From assembly GCA_965207345.1 (NCBI GenBank), contig OZ242280.1, positions 1,054,001 through 1,118,000 on the forward strand: 64,000 nucleotides of DNA, given 5' to 3'. A program made the translations under genes and the position numbers. Source of the DNA: G965207345 sp965207345. Lineage in GTDB: Bacteria > Pseudomonadota > Gammaproteobacteria > PS1 > Pseudothioglobaceae. This document shows positions 36,282 through 45,610 of the stretch, in pieces; the first letter of the stretch is position 1, and each line of letters begins with the position of its first letter. The notes under the pieces were generated by a model. That model was not told the origin of the DNA, did not search any database, and saw only the letters and a list, made by a program, of their open reading frames with translations.

Positions 36282-36699
36282 AAAAAATTTTAGGTAAAAA
36301 AATACCAGTTTGTTTTTGATAATTTTGATAATTATTGAAACGCTCTCTCAGGTAATATTCTTCTCGTTTTGCTTTAAGCGTTAAATTGACAAATAGTAAT
36401 ACATAAATACTAAGAGTTAGATAATTTAGATTACTAAAGAGTATAGCGAGCATCAGAATTAAAAGACCACTATACATCGGATGGCGAATGTATTTATAGA
36501 TTCCATGCGTGATTAAAATGTGGTGTGTTTTTAAACTTGGCAGAATATGCAAATTTTTTACTTTCATATTGATGAGTGCGGTGATGAGCATAATACACGC
36601 CAAAAATATTGTAGCGAAACTCAATAAGTTAAGCATTGAGATACGCATATTGATAAGCAAAAAAATAGCACTTGTAAATTGAATAATGACGTAAATCAT
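36268..36699 (-). CDS. Isoprenylcysteine methyltransferase-like membrane protein
   Basis: 143 aa with four hydrophobic spans and the ICMT/PEMT motif: HGIYKYIRHPMYSGLLILML, then KREEYYLRERF. Prokaryotic members are small membrane methyltransferases of uncertain substrate. Start ATG at 36699. Divergent from the deacetylase gene with a 53-bp gap. Confidence 0.82.
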   Translation of the reverse strand: MIYVIIQFTSAIFLLINMRISMLNLLSFATIFLACIMLITALINMKVKNLHILPSLKTHHILITHGIYKYIRHPMYSGLLILMLAILFSNLNYLTLSIYVLLFVNLTLKAKREEYYLRERFNNYQNYQKQTGIFLPKIFFKSR

Positions 36700-36752
36700 A
36701 ATATCCTCTCTTAAATAGATATTTAAAAATATTTTTTAATACAATATATAAA

Positions 36753-37838
36753 ATGCGTGTTGGTATTTTAGTATTTTTTGTAATGTTAAATGCCTTAATA
36801 TTAGGTGCAACGGAGCAAAAAAATGTGTTTGCCAAAAAAAATTTAATTTCTAGCAAGAATATATTGCATTCACCTGCCCATTGTGTGGCTTTAGTTTATC
36901 ATCATTTTTCTGATAATGCGCCAAAATCGACACGCATTAGTCCTGCTTTGTTTGAGCAACATTTAAGTTATTTGAAGGCAAATCAATTTCAAGTATTACC
37001 ATTACTGGAAGTAGTGTATAAATTAAAAAATAATCAACCCTTAGCCGATAAATGTGTGGTTTTGACTGCAGATGATGCTTATCTCTCTATTTATGAAAAT
37101 GCCTATCCGCTGATTAAAAAATTTAATATGCCCATAGCAATTTTTGTAACAACCGATGCTATTGATAAAAAATATAGTGCGATGATGTCTTGGGATAAAA
37201 TGCGCGAAATGAAGGGAGATTTAGTGACATTTTATAATCATAGCAGGACGCATGCACATTTGCCATCTCTTAAAAAAAATGAAATATATGAACAAATTAC
37301 GTACGCACAAAACCGCCTGGAATCACAGCTTGGTGTTAGCAATAAATTATTTGCTTATCCTTATGGTGAATTTGATGAAAAAACTTATAAAATTCTTTCA
37401 AATTTGGGCTATACTGCCTTTGGTCAGCAATCAGGTGCCATGGGCAGTGATAGTGATTTTTTAGCATTACCGCGTTTTTCAATGGCAGGAAAATATGGGC
37501 AGATGAAAAGTTTTACGCTGAAAGTTCAAACACTAGCAATGCCAATTACAGCTGCTTATCCTATTAGTCAAATGATAAAAAAAGATCAAAATCCCCCAAT
37601 ACTTAGACTTTATTTTAAAAGAAATCTAAGTCAAGATGAACAAGTAAAATTTTCGTGTTTTATTTCAAATAATAAAAAACCGTTAATTAATTGGTTAAAT
37701 GACAGAACTGTTCAAGTCCGCGCAGATACACCGCTTAATTTTGGACGTACTCGTTATAATTGCACATTTTCTAGTGGGCAAAAAGGGCGTTTTTATTGGT
37801 TTTCCAAGCAATGGTTTAATCGGAATAAAAACCACTAA
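36753..37838 (+). CDS. Polysaccharide deacetylase (PgaB-like)
   Basis: 361 aa. A hydrophobic N-terminus (about 1-20) looks like a signal peptide, so it is exported. The carbohydrate esterase 4 domain has VALVYHHFSDN, the metal/catalytic TADDAYLS, HSRTHAHLP and FAYPYGEFDE. Such enzymes remove N-acetyl groups from surface glycans such as poly-GlcNAc. The C-terminal 110 residues are an extra beta-rich part with no recognised domain. No pgaACD partners are nearby. Confidence 0.85.
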   Translation: MRVGILVFFVMLNALILGATEQKNVFAKKNLISSKNILHSPAHCVALVYHHFSDNAPKSTRISPALFEQHLSYLKANQFQVLPLLEVVYKLKNNQPLADKCVVLTADDAYLSIYENAYPLIKKFNMPIAIFVTTDAIDKKYSAMMSWDKMREMKGDLVTFYNHSRTHAHLPSLKKNEIYEQITYAQNRLESQLGVSNKLFAYPYGEFDEKTYKILSNLGYTAFGQQSGAMGSDSDFLALPRFSMAGKYGQMKSFTLKVQTLAMPITAAYPISQMIKKDQNPPILRLYFKRNLSQDEQVKFSCFISNNKKPLINWLNDRTVQVRADTPLNFGRTRYNCTFSSGQKGRFYWFSKQWFNRNKNH

Positions 37839-37875
37839 AATCTTATATTTAAAGCAAAAATTTATCAGCCTCTAA

Positions 37876-38328
37876 CTATTTTTTGCCATAAAGGTGATTA
37901 GCACGGAGAATAAATGCATCGAGCTGTGCACTGGCTATTTTACTAAAAATTGGAGCAATGCTTAAATCTAGTAGTATGTTACTAAAACTGAATTCCATCT
38001 CTAAACAAACCTTAGATAGATTATCTTTTAAATTATCAAATTGCCAAACTCCATTTAAATCCTGAAATGGGCCATTTAATAATTCCACTTCAATTCTACC
38101 TAAGGACAAAGTATTGCTGGTGGTAAAACTTTGCTGAAATAATCCTTTATGAACAGTAATGGAAGCAATGATTTGATAGCTACTTTGCTTTAAAATGTGG
38201 CTATCTGCACACCAATTTAAAAATTCTGGATAACGTGCAATATCATTGACTAAATGAAACATTTTCTCACTACTATGTGGCACAATAGCGCTTTTTGAAA
38301 TTTGATGAGGTTTGGGTTCAAAAAACAT
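37876..38328 (-). CDS. ratA: RatA/YfjG-like START-domain protein
   Basis: 150 aa from ATG at 38328. The family pattern QISKSAIVPHSSEKMFHLVN, then YPEFLNWCADSHIL is clear. Called a ribosome-binding toxin in E. coli; relatives of the family act in ubiquinone binding (COQ10 type), so the toxin label should be treated with caution. It is head to head with smpB, and the start codons share bases in the tetranucleotide CATG. Confidence 0.85.
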   Translation of the reverse strand: MFFEPKPHQISKSAIVPHSSEKMFHLVNDIARYPEFLNWCADSHILKQSSYQIIASITVHKGLFQQSFTTSNTLSLGRIEVELLNGPFQDLNGVWQFDNLKDNLSKVCLEMEFSFSNILLDLSIAPIFSKIASAQLDAFILRANHLYGKK

Positions 38329-38824
38329 GATAACACGTAAAAAACAAACTAAAAATAAACAAAGCAAGAAGCATATTATTGCTCAAAATAGAAAAGCAAG
38401 ATTTGATTATTTTATAGAACAAACGCTAGAAGCGGGTATAAGTTTAAAGGGCTGGGAAGTGAAAAGTTTGCGGGCGGGGCGTGCGCAATTAAAAGAAAGT
38501 TATATTATCATTAGACAAGGAGAATTATTTTTATTTGGTGCACATATTACGCCTCTTAAAACAGCTTCAAGCCATATAGATACTGATCCACTGAGAAATC
38601 GTAAACTACTGTTACATAAAAAAGAAATTTGTATGTTGATTGAAAAAATTTCTCAAAAAGGTGCAACTGCTGTGCCACTTTCACTTTATTGGGCTAAAGC
38701 TAGAGTGAAATTATCTCTGGGAGTTGCAAAAGGGAAAAAGGCTTACGAAAAGCGTGAAATTATCAAATCACGTGCGTGGACGCGCGATAAAAACCGTTTA
38801 TTAAAAGAATATAATCGTAAATAA
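38327..38824 (+). CDS. smpB: SsrA-binding protein SmpB
   Basis: 165 aa from ATG at 38327; a TTG-started frame from 38312 is open but not family-like. Core motifs are NRKARFDYFIEQTLEAGISL, KSLRAGRAQLKESY and a basic tail YEKREIIKSRAWTRDKNRLL. It carries tmRNA into stalled ribosomes. The tmRNA gene itself is not in this window. Confidence 0.96.
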   Translation: MITRKKQTKNKQSKKHIIAQNRKARFDYFIEQTLEAGISLKGWEVKSLRAGRAQLKESYIIIRQGELFLFGAHITPLKTASSHIDTDPLRNRKLLLHKKEICMLIEKISQKGATAVPLSLYWAKARVKLSLGVAKGKKAYEKREIIKSRAWTRDKNRLLKEYNRK

Positions 38825-39141
38825 TTTTGCATTTTAAAAAAATAGACGCTAGATTTAAAATATTTTATAAAGACTATAATCAGAGGAGGATCATATTAAT
38901 TTTTTTAGTAGATAAATTTAATTTTCAATTACTACATCCCATGTTAACCAAAAAGAAAAAGTATTACTGACCCAGTTAATTCAAAAATTGCAGATAAAAA
39001 GCATCAAAACTTAGTTAAAAAATCAATAAACTACATTATATAAAAATAGCAAAAATATCAAAGCTAATACTGCTAGAAGATAGTGATTTAGATTTATTTA
39101 ATGAGCAGGTGGTATCAAAATAAAGCGCGTAACATTTGATA
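38825..39141. other. Gap of about 320 bases with possible decayed coding sequence
   Basis: A TATAAT (about 38875) and AGGAGG (about 38883) are followed by a frame with several stops and shifts. Readable pieces are FQLLHPMLTKKKK, VLLTQLIQKLQIKSIKT in a second frame and KLILLEDSDLDLFNEQVVSK near the end. It looks like a short gene that has lost function, but no family is recognised. Confidence 0.3.
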
Positions 39142-39918
39142 TTATATTTTTTCTTCGGACCTTAAAGTTAAAATTTCACAACTAGATTTATTAACAAGCA
39201 TTGTATGCTCCCATTGTGCAGATAAACTTCTATCTTTTGTGGTAACCGTCCAGCCATCTTTTTTTGAAGTATTGACTGCACAGCCGCCTAAATTAATCAT
39301 TGGTTCAATGGTAAAAGTCATGCCTTCTTCTAATATTGGGCTATTTTTAATATTGCCATCATCATAGTGTAATACTTGCGGTTTTTCATGAAATTCTTTT
39401 CCAATGCCATGACCACAATAATCCCTGACAACCGAGCAATGATTTTTTTTAGCATGTTTTTCAATTGCTTTGCCAATTTCACCTAAGTAAATACCAGGTT
39501 TAACCATTGCGATACCAATATCCATACATTCTTTGGCAACACGACAAATTTTTTGTGCTTTAATAGTGCATTTACCAATGAGAAACATTTTGCTGCTATC
39601 ACCGTGATAACCGTCTTTAAGGACGGTAATATCAATATTAATAATATCACCATTTTTAAGTATTTTTGCGCCTGGAATACCGTGGCAGACAACAGAATTA
39701 ATTGAGGTGCAAATAGATTTGGGAAAGCCGCGATAATTAAGTGGTGCTGGAATTGCATTTAATTCATGAGTAATATAATCATGGCAAATTTTATCAAGCT
39801 CAGTGGTACTTATGCCAGATTTTACAAAAGGCGCAATCATCTCAATCACACTTGCAGTAAGCTTTCCTGCTTGACGCATTTTGATAATCTCATTATTTGA
39901 TTTGATGCTGATTCCCAT
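39142..39918 (-). CDS. map: Methionine aminopeptidase, type I
   Basis: 258 aa. The metal ligands of the family are in place: NIDITVLKDGYHGDSS (two Asp), GHGIGKEFHEKP (His), EPMINLGG and WEHTMLV (Glu). Removes the initiator methionine from new proteins. In many gammaproteobacteria it is near rpsB-tsf; here it follows htpX on the same strand. Confidence 0.96.
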   Translation of the reverse strand: MGISIKSNNEIIKMRQAGKLTASVIEMIAPFVKSGISTTELDKICHDYITHELNAIPAPLNYRGFPKSICTSINSVVCHGIPGAKILKNGDIINIDITVLKDGYHGDSSKMFLIGKCTIKAQKICRVAKECMDIGIAMVKPGIYLGEIGKAIEKHAKKNHCSVVRDYCGHGIGKEFHEKPQVLHYDDGNIKNSPILEEGMTFTIEPMINLGGCAVNTSKKDGWTVTTKDRSLSAQWEHTMLVNKSSCEILTLRSEEKI

Positions 39919-39939
39919 AAAGAATTGAAAGTCAGTATT

Positions 39940-40833
39940 CTACTGACTTCTTGCTGCACGCATTTCTAGTTCATAGATGCGTATTTCAATTGATGGGTGA
40001 GAAGACCACAAGCGCATAAAGCCCAATTTAGTTTTTTCTCCGATGCCAAAACCTGTTAATTGACCAGGTAATGCACTAGGCTCTTTTGCGCCTAATTTTC
40101 GTAGTGCGCTAATCATTGCTTCTGTGCCCGCTAAATCTGCACCACCCGTATCAGCAACAAATTCGCGTCTCCTAGAGAAATACATTACAATCAAACTTGC
40201 TAAAACTGCTAATATAATTTCGGCAATAATAGTTGTAATAAAATAGCCAATGCCATAGCCTTGTTTATTTTTAAGTAATACTCTATCAACAAAATGTCCA
40301 ATTATACGCGCAAAGAAAATAACAAAAGTATTTATAATGCCTTGTATCAAAGTAAGTGTTACCATGTCACCGTTGGCAACATGAGACATCTCATGACCTA
40401 AAACAGCCTCAATTTCACTTCGGTTCATTTGCTCAAGCAGTCCTCTGCTAAGGGCAACAAGTGCATTATTCTTGCTAGCACCCGTGGCAAAAGCATTCAT
40501 ATCATTGGATGGAAAAATAGCGACCTCAGGCATATTAATGCCAATAATTTTGGCTTGTTTTGCCACAGTTTCTAATAACCATTTTTCTTGATCATCTTTT
40601 GCTATTTTAATAACTTCTGCGCCTGATATGCGTTTTGCCATCCATTTAGAAATTGCTAGAGAAATAAAGGCGCCACCAAAACCAAAAATGCACGCAAAAA
40701 TAAGCAGAGCGTTTAAATCTAAATCAGAGCCATTTTCAGCAAGCAAGCTATCAATGCCAAGCACTCTTAGAGTAATGCTCAGTATGATGATTATAGCAAA
40801 GTTTGTTAGCAAAAAATAATAGACTCTCTTCAT
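39940..40833 (-). CDS. htpX: Membrane zinc metalloprotease HtpX
   Basis: 297 aa. Two N-terminal transmembrane spans (about 5-25 and 40-60), then the HExxH zinc site HEMSH (His147, Glu148, His151) and a further pair of hydrophobic segments, then the third ligand region REFVADTGGAD. It degrades damaged inner-membrane proteins together with FtsH. Full length. Confidence 0.95.
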   Translation of the reverse strand: MKRVYYFLLTNFAIIIILSITLRVLGIDSLLAENGSDLDLNALLIFACIFGFGGAFISLAISKWMAKRISGAEVIKIAKDDQEKWLLETVAKQAKIIGINMPEVAIFPSNDMNAFATGASKNNALVALSRGLLEQMNRSEIEAVLGHEMSHVANGDMVTLTLIQGIINTFVIFFARIIGHFVDRVLLKNKQGYGIGYFITTIIAEIILAVLASLIVMYFSRRREFVADTGGADLAGTEAMISALRKLGAKEPSALPGQLTGFGIGEKTKLGFMRLWSSHPSIEIRIYELEMRAARSQ

Positions 40834-40938
40834 GATTTCATTATCAAAAAACTCAAATTTATTTTATATATGTATTGCAAAAAGTCAAGTATATCAGCGC
40901 TAATATGCATTGTAAATACGGTGCACAGGTAAGTTATT

Positions 40939-42423
40939 TCAAATAGTTAAAAGTATTTTTTCATCCATTGGAGTGTAGTATTTTTTTCCATAATTAATAA
41001 TATACTCTAAGGTATTTTTATCATATTTACGTTCTAGTTCATATTGAAATTCCATCGTTGTTTCAACTATTGCTCTGCCGTGTTTTAGTTCATAAAGTGG
41101 ATCATTATTCAATTCGTCTTCTTGTGTGAAATAAATAGGAATTAAACCTGAAGTGATGGCATTTATAACCACTGTTGAACCGCGATAAAGGATGTGAGAA
41201 GAGTGCTTTATATCTAAAACTAAATCATCTGTTGATAGGCGTATATTACTAGGTAAATTTTTAAATTCAGAGTAATTTTTTATAAGCGTATCAAAATTCA
41301 TAAGTGGATGCAAGCGCCAAATAAATTTTACCCCAGGTATCGTCCGTGCGCAGCTTAGGCTAAATTTAAATAAATTATAACATTCTGTTTTGAAGCCATC
41401 TGGAATAATCAAACAGGTTTTTTGTTGAGTTTTATTTAATTTTGGTGTGCAAATTTTTTGTGATTTTTGTGAACCAAGCACAGCAATTTTTATATTACTA
41501 TAGGTATTATTTTTTTCAAGTTGTTTTTTAGTAATTTCACCTGGTGTTAAAATTACATCTGGATTAAAATTAGGTGCCAGAGCACGCTTAAGAGCGTGTT
41601 GAAGAGGAAAAATTGCTGCATGTTGATAACCGATACATTTAATATTTGGATTAACATTTTTTGCTGCTTGAAAAACTAAGCGTTCCCAAGCATGCCCTTC
41701 ATAAGTAGTGATAATAAATTTAGGTTTAGTTTTTTCAATAATTTCCGCAATCTGATGGGCGAGACGCAAATTGTTAGCAGTAGCTGAAGAAAGTACATAA
41801 CTTGCTGCCTTACTAAGGATATGAGCGTATAAATTATCGGTTTTATGAGTTTGATATTTTTTCAGTCTTCTACGTTCTTGATGTTGTGCAAAATAAATTT
41901 TTAGCTCTTTGAGAAATGTGCTTGATCTGCCTAGTATTATGCGCGATACACGCTCATTTTTCCACAGATTAAGTTTTTTTCTATAGTGAAAAATATTGAT
42001 TCGATAATTAATTAATATGATAGTGGTGCGTAAATTAAGTTTGTTCAGTTTATGTGCTAAATTACCAAAATAAAAATCATCACTTTTGCCAATTAAATCT
42101 GGATTGATTAGATGCGAGACTAATAAAATATCTGTTTTTTTAAACACACTTGAAGACAACCACATTTTGCTTTGTGTAACTGCTTGTAATATGCGTATTA
42201 AAGTGCTGGCACTGTTGCGTAGGAGAAAAAATAATTTATGCTTAATATATCTTAATTTTCGTCTAAATTGAAACAATGAAATATAGGGTATTAATAATTC
42301 TGAGTGCCAGCGAACAGGGTGTAGCCAAGCATTAGCAATAGTAGTTCTTGTCGCCTTATCATGCTTTAGTATTTGATCGCATAATTTACATAATTGCTCG
42401 TATTGTTTTTGGCTGATTGACAT
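40939..42423 (-). CDS. Surface carbohydrate biosynthesis protein (TIGR04326-like)
   Basis: 494 aa, soluble. The middle has ITTYEGHAWERLVFQAA, then IGYQHAAIFPLQHALKRAL and NPDVILTPGEITKKQLE, the pattern I associate with the TIGR04326 surface carbohydrate family; VLGSQKSQ follows. The second half resembles a GT-B glycosyltransferase fold (IWRLHPLMNFD, SSHILYRGSTVVINAITSGL). The likely role is transfer of a nonulosonate or similar sugar during surface-glycan assembly. The first gene after map/htpX and the last of the large minus-strand glycan locus. Confidence 0.7.
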   Translation of the reverse strand: MSISQKQYEQLCKLCDQILKHDKATRTTIANAWLHPVRWHSELLIPYISLFQFRRKLRYIKHKLFFLLRNSASTLIRILQAVTQSKMWLSSSVFKKTDILLVSHLINPDLIGKSDDFYFGNLAHKLNKLNLRTTIILINYRINIFHYRKKLNLWKNERVSRIILGRSSTFLKELKIYFAQHQERRRLKKYQTHKTDNLYAHILSKAASYVLSSATANNLRLAHQIAEIIEKTKPKFIITTYEGHAWERLVFQAAKNVNPNIKCIGYQHAAIFPLQHALKRALAPNFNPDVILTPGEITKKQLEKNNTYSNIKIAVLGSQKSQKICTPKLNKTQQKTCLIIPDGFKTECYNLFKFSLSCARTIPGVKFIWRLHPLMNFDTLIKNYSEFKNLPSNIRLSTDDLVLDIKHSSHILYRGSTVVINAITSGLIPIYFTQEDELNNDPLYELKHGRAIVETTMEFQYELERKYDKNTLEYIINYGKKYYTPMDEKILLTI

Positions 42424-42446
42424 GAGATTTACCTAGCAATATTTTT

Positions 42447-42770
42447 TTATATCCTCTTTAAATCAGCATGCATGTCAACAGATATAGAGATATTATCAGT
42501 CTTTATCATTTTTATTTTATATCCATGTTCCAATAATCCATACATTTCAATGCCTTTTATTTGCTCTAAGTAAGCAGGTGTATTTTTTGAAAAATTGCAA
42601 ACCACTTTTTTTAAAAGCATATAAGTCTAATTATTTTAGATAGTTTGTTACGCCAAATTTAGGATAAGGTAATAAGCTGTCTGGAATAGGATAAAGTATT
42701 ACAATATGTATAAATAATAAGTTTAATTGTATTGTAGTCAATCACATCACTAATAGTTTTCATTAAATAA
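42447..42770 (-). pseudogene. Relic of a KdsB/NeuA-like sugar cytidylyltransferase
   Basis: Three frames together follow the end of KdsB-like enzymes: IKLIIYTYCNTLSYSRQ (cf. VKVV....ALYFSR), then PIPDSLLPYPKFGVTNYLK, a stop and LDLYAFKKSGLQFFKKY, then after a shift TPAYLEQIKGIEMYGLLEHG and YKIKMIKTDNISISVD. The family order (ALYFSRSPIP, IGLYAF, LE..E.LE..R.LE.GYKIK, VDT..DL) is retained. At least one stop and two shifts; the N-terminal half is gone. Confidence 0.65.
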
Positions 42771-42823
42771 TAAGTTAGTAGGTCAGAAAATTGTTTTAAT
42801 TTTACTATATTTTTAGCATCACA

Positions 42824-43216
42824 CTAGCCATAACCCCATAAAGAATGTGCATAATCAATGCCAGCTTCTTGTGCCAATTGATAGTTTATCATTGTATCGT
42901 CTAAATAAAGTGTATTGCTTAGATCTTTATTTTGGAGTGTCATAGCATAAAGCAAATGATCAGGCACAGGCTTACCCTGCAGTTTTTTGTTTGGTGTTTG
43001 GAATAATGTCAAAAATTGTGAGCAGTAGACGCAATATTTTATGATACCTAGAATAGATAATATATCACTAAACAGTTGTCCAATATGGGCAAAGTATTCC
43101 TCAAAGTTTATATTAAGAGGATGTTTACTGCATACACAATTCCAAGTAATTATCATATTATATTTTGAGTCTATGATGACACCATCTAGATCAAATAATA
43201 CTGATTTTTTATCCAT
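42824..43216 (-). pseudogene. HAD-family phosphatase with an internal deletion
   Basis: 130 codons open from ATG at 43216. The N-terminus has motif I (VLFDLDGVIIDS) and the C-terminus has the motif III/IV region (KKLQGKPVPDHLLYAM, NTLYLDDTMINYQLAQEAGI). The segment that should join them, about 70-90 residues with motif II, is replaced by a short cysteine-containing stretch, so the protein is probably dead although the frame stays open. Next to the cytidylyltransferase relic, suggesting that the pair once made one activated sugar. Confidence 0.6.
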
Positions 43217-44024
43217 GAAGTACATCTATTTTATTATTGTAATAGGCATAAATAATAGGTCTTGCCATGACAATTTTAGATTTAATAATTAATCTTTTTG
43301 CAATATTATCAACTTTAATTGGAAATATAACCACAGCCCCTGAATTTATGGAAATTTCTTCGCTACTTAAAATATTATGATTTACGGCTGAAATGAGGAT
43401 GAAAGTAATTTTTTGTATTTTATGAGTTATATTAACCAGCGCTATTTCATAAGCATAATGAGATTCTAATAAATATTGCAAATAGTATCTGCGCATTAAA
43501 AAACTATGACCGCCTAACAATTCAAACCTTTTTTGTTTATGTGTGGCAATGGCATCAAAATTACCATGTACATAATTGTTTAGTGGCGCATTTTTGTATT
43601 GATAGCTAACATAACCGCGATCAGTCAAATATGCATCTGCCTTAATAATAACATCTGCTACGTTTAGGTGAAAGATAGCAAAAGTGCCAAAACTACATTT
43701 AATTTGTTTTATAAAATTTGACAAACAAATACGGTTGCGCCTATGGGGTTGTATCTCTACCTCTTGTTCTGAATATAGTACACCTTTATTGTCAAATATC
43801 AATAATCTTGCCTTTCTTTGTTTTTCAGTATTATTTAAGAATAAGGCAAGCATATCAATTAATTCAAAAAATGTTTGCCAATTTTCATCTGAACGCCAAA
43901 TAAATAAATCACTACAACTCGCATTAGCTGTTGCTGGAATTTTAGTGAGAGGCTGTTTATAACGCCATAATATTTTTTTAAAACTTATTTGAGATAATTG
44001 CATTATTTTAGTTTTAGAAACCAA
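43209..44024 (-). CDS. Uncharacterised protein of the glycan locus (A)
   Basis: 271 aa, no signal peptide and no transmembrane segment evident. Not recognised. Hydrophobic beta-like stretches recur (LLIFDNKGVLYSEQEVEIQP, IALVNITHKIQKITFILISA), giving an Ig-like impression. A segment GYVSYQYKNAPLNNYVHGNF is rich in aromatic residues and Asn. Overlaps its upstream neighbour by 22 bp and the HAD relic by 8 bp, so all three were one translational unit. A role in surface-glycan modification is inferred from position only. Confidence 0.75.
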   Translation of the reverse strand: MVSKTKIMQLSQISFKKILWRYKQPLTKIPATANASCSDLFIWRSDENWQTFFELIDMLALFLNNTEKQRKARLLIFDNKGVLYSEQEVEIQPHRRNRICLSNFIKQIKCSFGTFAIFHLNVADVIIKADAYLTDRGYVSYQYKNAPLNNYVHGNFDAIATHKQKRFELLGGHSFLMRRYYLQYLLESHYAYEIALVNITHKIQKITFILISAVNHNILSSEEISINSGAVVIFPIKVDNIAKRLIIKSKIVMARPIIYAYYNNKIDVLHG

Positions 44025-44785
44025 TATTTTTTTAAATGCTTTTGCACACTAAAACGATTACCATGTACAACTAGAGAAGCTGGCGGGTGAGTATGTTCTA
44101 AACTTAAAAATTTACCATTTTTCTTGCAAGAAAAATAAAGTGGAATGGCTGCCATATCTTTGCAAACAATTACAGGCAGATTATTTTTATCAAAACCAAG
44201 CCCATCTAAAGAAATGATGCTAATATTATTACTGTTAGCATTCTGTGTGCTTTTTAATTTTTTATCATAAGCATCATAAATTTTTATTTCAACCTGTCTG
44301 CTGATGGCTTTTTTTTCTACATTAAGTAGTAAAACATAATTTTCTATTTCTTGCCCAAATTGTAAAAATGGTGCAAAAGTCAATAAAGAAGCTTTGGATG
44401 GAAAAGGATTTATTTCGCCTTGATAGCTAGTTTGAGTAAATTCATTTTTTAAAGTTAAACTTGCCCGCCAAGCGGGTGTTGTAGTTTTTTGTATAGACAA
44501 TAATGGTAATTTCTCGCTAATTTTGGGCAATTTATCACTACTTAGTGACAATAATGCCAGCGTTTTTTTAGGCAATGATGCACTAATATCTTGATGACTA
44601 ATGGTTTTATGTTGATTGTATCTTAGAGTTGTTATTGTTTGATTACGCCAAACATTATTTTGCATATAAGTTAGACTAATATATTTATCTGATTTTTTAG
44701 TAATTTCCCAGTGGTTAGGTGGAAAATTATAAAGCGTGCTATTACCAGTGCAATAAGGTGCTTGTAATAGAGGATAATAGGACAT
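44003..44785 (-). CDS. Uncharacterised protein of the glycan locus (B)
   Basis: 260 aa, apparently soluble. Not recognised with certainty. A central segment RASLTLKNEFTQTSYQGEIN and FAPFLQFGQEIENYVLLLNV, then LEHTHPPASLVVHGNRF near the C-terminus, looks like a conserved core with possible metal or sugar-binding His residues. Coupled by overlap to protein A downstream and 2 bp from the FkbM gene upstream, so it belongs to the same operon. Confidence 0.75.
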   Translation of the reverse strand: MSYYPLLQAPYCTGNSTLYNFPPNHWEITKKSDKYISLTYMQNNVWRNQTITTLRYNQHKTISHQDISASLPKKTLALLSLSSDKLPKISEKLPLLSIQKTTTPAWRASLTLKNEFTQTSYQGEINPFPSKASLLTFAPFLQFGQEIENYVLLLNVEKKAISRQVEIKIYDAYDKKLKSTQNANSNNISIISLDGLGFDKNNLPVIVCKDMAAIPLYFSCKKNGKFLSLEHTHPPASLVVHGNRFSVQKHLKKYWFLKLK

Positions 44786-44787
44786 TA

Positions 44788-45585
44788 TTATTGTCTAATC
44801 CAAAGTTGATTATTAGTGTTATTTATTAAATGATGTTTTTCTAGCAGGATGAGACCACTTTGTGATAAATACTTTTTAGATTGTTCTGCCTGCTCTAAAA
44901 AATCATCATTAATTTCGACTAAAACACTTTTGATAGTTTTGAGAATTACAGCACAACCGCTTAGGACAATATGTTCAATACCATCAACATCTATTTTTAG
45001 ATAGTCAGGTTTAGCTATATTGAGATTTTTAACTGCCTCATCACCACTAATACCAAAAATAGTATAAGAAAATGTTGTCTTAAAATCATCACCATTTTGG
45101 TCAAAATTTGCACCAAACGATGATAAGGCACCACCCCAGACCGGACTGTTCATTTTAAATAAATTAAACTCTTTTTTATAATTAAGGGCAATGGGGACAA
45201 TGGCGATCTTTTCTTGTAACTGATTAATATCAATATTTTTCGCCAATAATTCTAAATTAAAAACTGAAGGCTCAAAAGCAAATATTTGACAATTCTTAGA
45301 TTTAGCAGCATAAATAGAATATAGTCCAATATTAGTGCCAATATCCCACATAATTGCATTTTCTCTAAACGAGTCTATCCATTTTAGTGTTTCAGGTTCT
45401 TTGCTTGAGAAGGTTTTAATACGGTATTTATTTAATGGATTCGGGGTAAAAAACCGCATTGTTTGCTGATTATATGTAATCGTTTTTTTATTTTGTAGTA
45501 GTTTATTAATAATTTTTTGATGTATCACACCAAAACGGTTAACAAAAATAGAAGATATTTTTTTATACAATTTTTTGAACATCAA
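44788..45585 (-). CDS. FkbM-family methyltransferase
   Basis: 265 aa. FkbM pattern: MWDIGTNIGLYSIYAAKS (SAM site), FAFEPSVFNLELLAKNI, and KPDYLKIDVDGIEHIVLSG. FkbM enzymes O-methylate sugars or polyketides; here a methylated surface glycan is likely. Start at 45585 or one codon later. Confidence 0.88.
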   Translation of the reverse strand: MMFKKLYKKISSIFVNRFGVIHQKIINKLLQNKKTITYNQQTMRFFTPNPLNKYRIKTFSSKEPETLKWIDSFRENAIMWDIGTNIGLYSIYAAKSKNCQIFAFEPSVFNLELLAKNIDINQLQEKIAIVPIALNYKKEFNLFKMNSPVWGGALSSFGANFDQNGDDFKTTFSYTIFGISGDEAVKNLNIAKPDYLKIDVDGIEHIVLSGCAVILKTIKSVLVEINDDFLEQAEQSKKYLSQSGLILLEKHHLINNTNNQLWIRQ

Positions 45586-45610
45586 TCTTTATAAAACCTA
45601 TATTTTTAAT

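Noticed and set aside
37876..38328. RatA as part of a toxin-antitoxin pair
   Set aside because: No antitoxin partner gene (RatB-like) is beside it, and the START/COQ10-type fold points to housekeeping.
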